Shown: piece after piece, positions 61,649-64,000 of the stretch
How positions within the stretch are numbered: position 1 is the stretch's first letter
How the letters are laid out: every line of letters begins with the position of its first letter
Assembly (NCBI RefSeq): GCF_000001735.4
Contig: NC_003071.7
Coordinates: 4,891,151-4,955,150, forward strand
Length of the DNA stretch: 64,000 nucleotides
Source: Arabidopsis thaliana
Lineage: Eukaryota; Streptophyta; Magnoliopsida; Brassicales; Brassicaceae
Reading direction: 5' to 3'
Made by a program: the position numbers and the translations under genes
The notes under the pieces: model-generated
Database searches by the model: none
What the model was told of the DNA's origin: nothing
Seen by the model: the letters and a program-made list of their open reading frames with translations, nothing else

Positions 61649-62675
61649 GTCCTGCAATTGAGGAATACTTTGAGGAATCTGATTCAGAGAAGGAGACTAT
61701 ACTGCTGATGAAAAGGAGGCTTACTTTGAGGAAAGATCCAATGAGTACTCTACTCTCCAGCTATCTAGAGAAAATGCAGAGTATGATTCAGACTTTGAGG
61801 ATTCAGCAAGTGAAGATGAGGAGTTCTCAGTTCCTCTCTTCAATCTCTTCTCTACCTAAAACATTCTGAGAGTCAAGCTTAGTGACTTTAAACAAGCTCA
61901 CTTGGTAGGAAGTCCCATGTCTATCCTTGTATATATTGTTTTCTTGTTATTTTTGATGTTTTTGTTTAAGTGTTTCAGGAAAAAGGACCTTTGACAATTT
62001 TCGGGCCCCACTCGACCGAACCACTCGGCTACAGGGCGAGTGTGGGCTTCAATTGATTAAAGCCCAGACATGAACCATACTCGGCCCATAGTCGAGTATG
62101 AGCCTCACTGTTCAAGCCCAAAAAGATGCACCACTCGGCCAGAAGCCGAGTAAGAAAGAAGTCCACTAAGCCCAACATTGTACTCGACACGCGCGCCGAG
62201 TATGTCGGCCGAGTTCACATGTGCGAGGTCAACACAATTTAAATTCAAATTTGAATTCGAATCTACTTGGCCCCACACGTCAATCCTGCTCTCCAAAGGC
62301 CATCAAAGATTCTTCTGCAAATACTGAAAGCTTGTCCCCTTGACCAAATGAAGGGTGAAGATCTAGGGTGTTTGAAGGGCTAGGATAAAATCTTCTTGTC
62401 TATAAACCACCCTCAACAAGCTAAGTCACTTACTCTCTCTCTTTACTCAATCAATTTCGTATTTTGCTACTTCTCTCTAGATATTTCAAGATTTTACTCT
62501 CACTTCTCTTTAGAATTCCCAGAAACTGATCCATAATTTCTTACTTCCTTTTCATACAATCCATTTCAAAACCTCTCTTAAAGCTTTTGATCAGTTTAAA
62601 ACTTCAAATTCTCTTCTACTTTGACCTGCTTTGGGTTGTTTTGGGTGACTATCTGTAGTAACTCACCACAAGACC
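61649..62675 (+). other. Athila Z pol-deletion scar and untranslated region
   Basis: Remnants of the end of pol can be read near 61800-61920 (GTGACTTTAAACAAGCTCAC resembles the usual Athila pol terminus). Then a non-coding stretch has five pairs of CTCGACC/CTCGGCC...CGAGT motifs (62007-62215). No reverse transcriptase motif (such as YMDD-type or its surroundings) is present anywhere between the protease and the next ORF. Confidence 0.7.
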
Positions 62676-64000
62676 ATGGATTCTGAAGAAGCAAGAAGAA
62701 TAGCCTCTGCTCGTGCTGTAGCTAGAGGATTTGCCATGATCAACGAGAAAGGTCCGGTTTTGAATCAGGAAGCTGTGAGTCCTGGTTTTACTCGGTTGAC
62801 AGGTCGAGTACAGTGGCCGAGTATGACTCCAGAATCTTCTGTGGGTTGTTCTGCTGCTGCCAGAGAGGAAGTTGCATAGGGGAAAATGGTTTGGGAAGCT
62901 GAACCAGTTACAGAAGAAGAAGTGCCTGTGTTAGAGGGGGAAGCATCTGAAGAAGATGAGGAGATTGTTGAGGAGGTTTTGCCAGTTCATGTAAGAAGGA
63001 GAAGGAACAATCCAAGGAAGAAAGAGCCAACCATTGAAGAGTTACCAGTACCTAATGGAGCTGAGTTTTGAAGGGACAAGATATCCCCATAGACCAACCA
63101 TGCAAGCATTGGGGATCTGTAGGGATATTGAATATCTCATGGAGATGGCCAAGCTAGAGACATTCTTTTGTGAAGGATACAAGGAGGAGAGCTGCCAGTT
63201 CCTAGCCACCTTGAAGCTCCACTTTTATGCCGATGAGAGAGAGAAAGAACTACATAAAGGAGTGGGGTATATCACATTCATGGTGTATGGAAACCACTAC
63301 TCCCTTGCTATTAGGCAGCTAAGTGCTGTTTTCAAGTTCCCTACCAAGTATGGAATCCGCCAGAACTTCAACAAGGAAGAGCTCCATGATTTGTGGTTAA
63401 CAATAGCCGGTCCGCTTCCCTACAAGTCAGCTAGGGCCAAAAGTTCAGCAATAAGGAGTCATGTGCTTAGGTATCTTCACCTTTGTATTGCAAATGCCTT
63501 CTTCCCAAAGAAGACAACTGGCCATGTCAATGAGGGAGAGCTGAAGATGCTTGATCTTACTCTATTCTTCATTTTGGGGAAAATAATGAAGAAAATAGAG
63601 ATGGAAGGGGATAGGTCCGATACATCCCTTTCGGTGGTGTTGATTGATCATTTGATAAGCTTTAGGGAATATGCAACCGGCATCCACCAATCCGGTTATG
63701 GAGGCAGCTTGTGTGATGGAGGAGTGATCACACCCATCCTCATAGCTGCTGAAGTCCCTCTTCATACTCCCAATGTCACAACCAATTACATTAATATGGA
63801 GCATTTGAGGAAGAAAGGCTTCCTGGATAGGTCAGCTCCAGCTGATCAATTTCAGTTCAAGTTTAAGCACCCCAAGCTACGCCTCTCTAGGCTAGCACTT
63901 ACATGCAAGGAGTACACCACCGTTAGAACTGGAAACAACATTGACTTTGATCCTCCTCCATCAATCTTAGTCAATGTCCATGTGCCTTTCCACGATGAGC
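62676..64000 (+). pseudogene. Athila Z 3' ORF (ATHILA ORF family), broken, cut by window end
   Basis: Starts MDSEEARRIASARAVARGF. TAG at 62877-62879 is followed in the same frame by an acidic then basic segment (EEDEEIVEEV, RRRRNNPRKKEPTIEELP) to TGA at 63069-63071. From 63070 another frame is open to the window end: RYPHRPTMQALGICRDIEYL, then FYADEREKELHKGVGYI, LWLTIAGPLPYKSARAKSS. This belongs to the ATHILA ORF-1 family, whose role is unknown; in this position it is the env-like ORF of some authors. At least one stop and one frameshift separate the parts. Confidence 0.78.

Larger units (their letters stand above)
57551..64000 (+). mobile_element. Athila-type Ty3/gypsy element 'Z', pol-deleted, open at window end
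   Basis: 5' LTR, tRNA-Asp primer site, gag, protease, a deletion where reverse transcriptase, RNase H and integrase should be, and a 3' ORF of the ATHILA ORF family. The order LTR-gag-PR-(missing pol)-ORF fits Athila otherwise. The 3' LTR lies beyond the window. Gag and the 3' ORF carry stops and frameshifts. Confidence 0.85.

Overview
The window looks like nuclear DNA of a Brassicaceae plant, most likely Arabidopsis or a close relative. The reasons are an intronless CYP89A cytochrome P450, plant-type introns, AT-rich spacers, and a set of transposable elements typical of that family: CACTA/En-Spm, Athila Ty3-gypsy, a RNase-H-bearing LINE, Helitrons, a pogo-like MITE and a foldback MULE MITE. 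Only one ordinary host gene is clearly intact, the leftward CYP89A gene at 657-2195. Nearly everything else is nested or degenerate transposon sequence plus fragments of host genes.

Layout. 1-2276: a possible leftward gene start at the very edge, then the P450 and its promoter. 2277-3436: AT-rich spacer with a scattered GACAGATT-like motif. 3437-7889: a 5'-truncated leftward LINE. From inside this LINE (6258) to 19146 lies copy A of a segmental duplication (LINE part, spacer, a formate-tetrahydrofolate ligase gene fragment, spacer). Copy A is split at 9653-18131 by a complete CACTA element, called E0 here. 19147-27930: a second CACTA family (E1, leftward genes) that has lost its last ~29 bp and joins directly to copy B (27931-32337). 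32338-33966: unassigned spacer. 33972-46377: a solo Athila-type LTR (X) bounded by the 5-bp duplication ACTGC. X has been opened by CACTA element E2 (34032-42782, same family as E1, both ends present) and by the 3' tail plus LTR of another Athila (Y). 46383-57550: small relics (SINE-like unit, pogo-like MITE, receptor-kinase fragment, Helitron ends, copia remnant, palindromic MULE MITE). 57551-64000: an Athila element (Z) with LTR, tRNA-Asp primer site, damaged gag and protease, no reverse transcriptase or integrase, and a damaged env-position ORF that runs off the window.

Main result. E0 has matching CACTA ends and an ATA target duplication, and I could assemble two frame-consistent multi-exon genes in it: a 1,128-residue TNP2-type transposase and a 745-residue TNPA-like protein carrying three copies of a TNP1/EN/SPM-type domain. 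Copy B keeps the unoccupied target site, so E0 probably inserted after the duplication. E0 is the best candidate in the window for a recently active, possibly still mobile, element. E1 and E2 are partners in decay: each carries different stop codons and frameshifts in the same two genes, and they differ in the number of 131-bp and 81-bp tandem repeats. All exon models were read by eye from splice sites and frame continuity. No database search was run.
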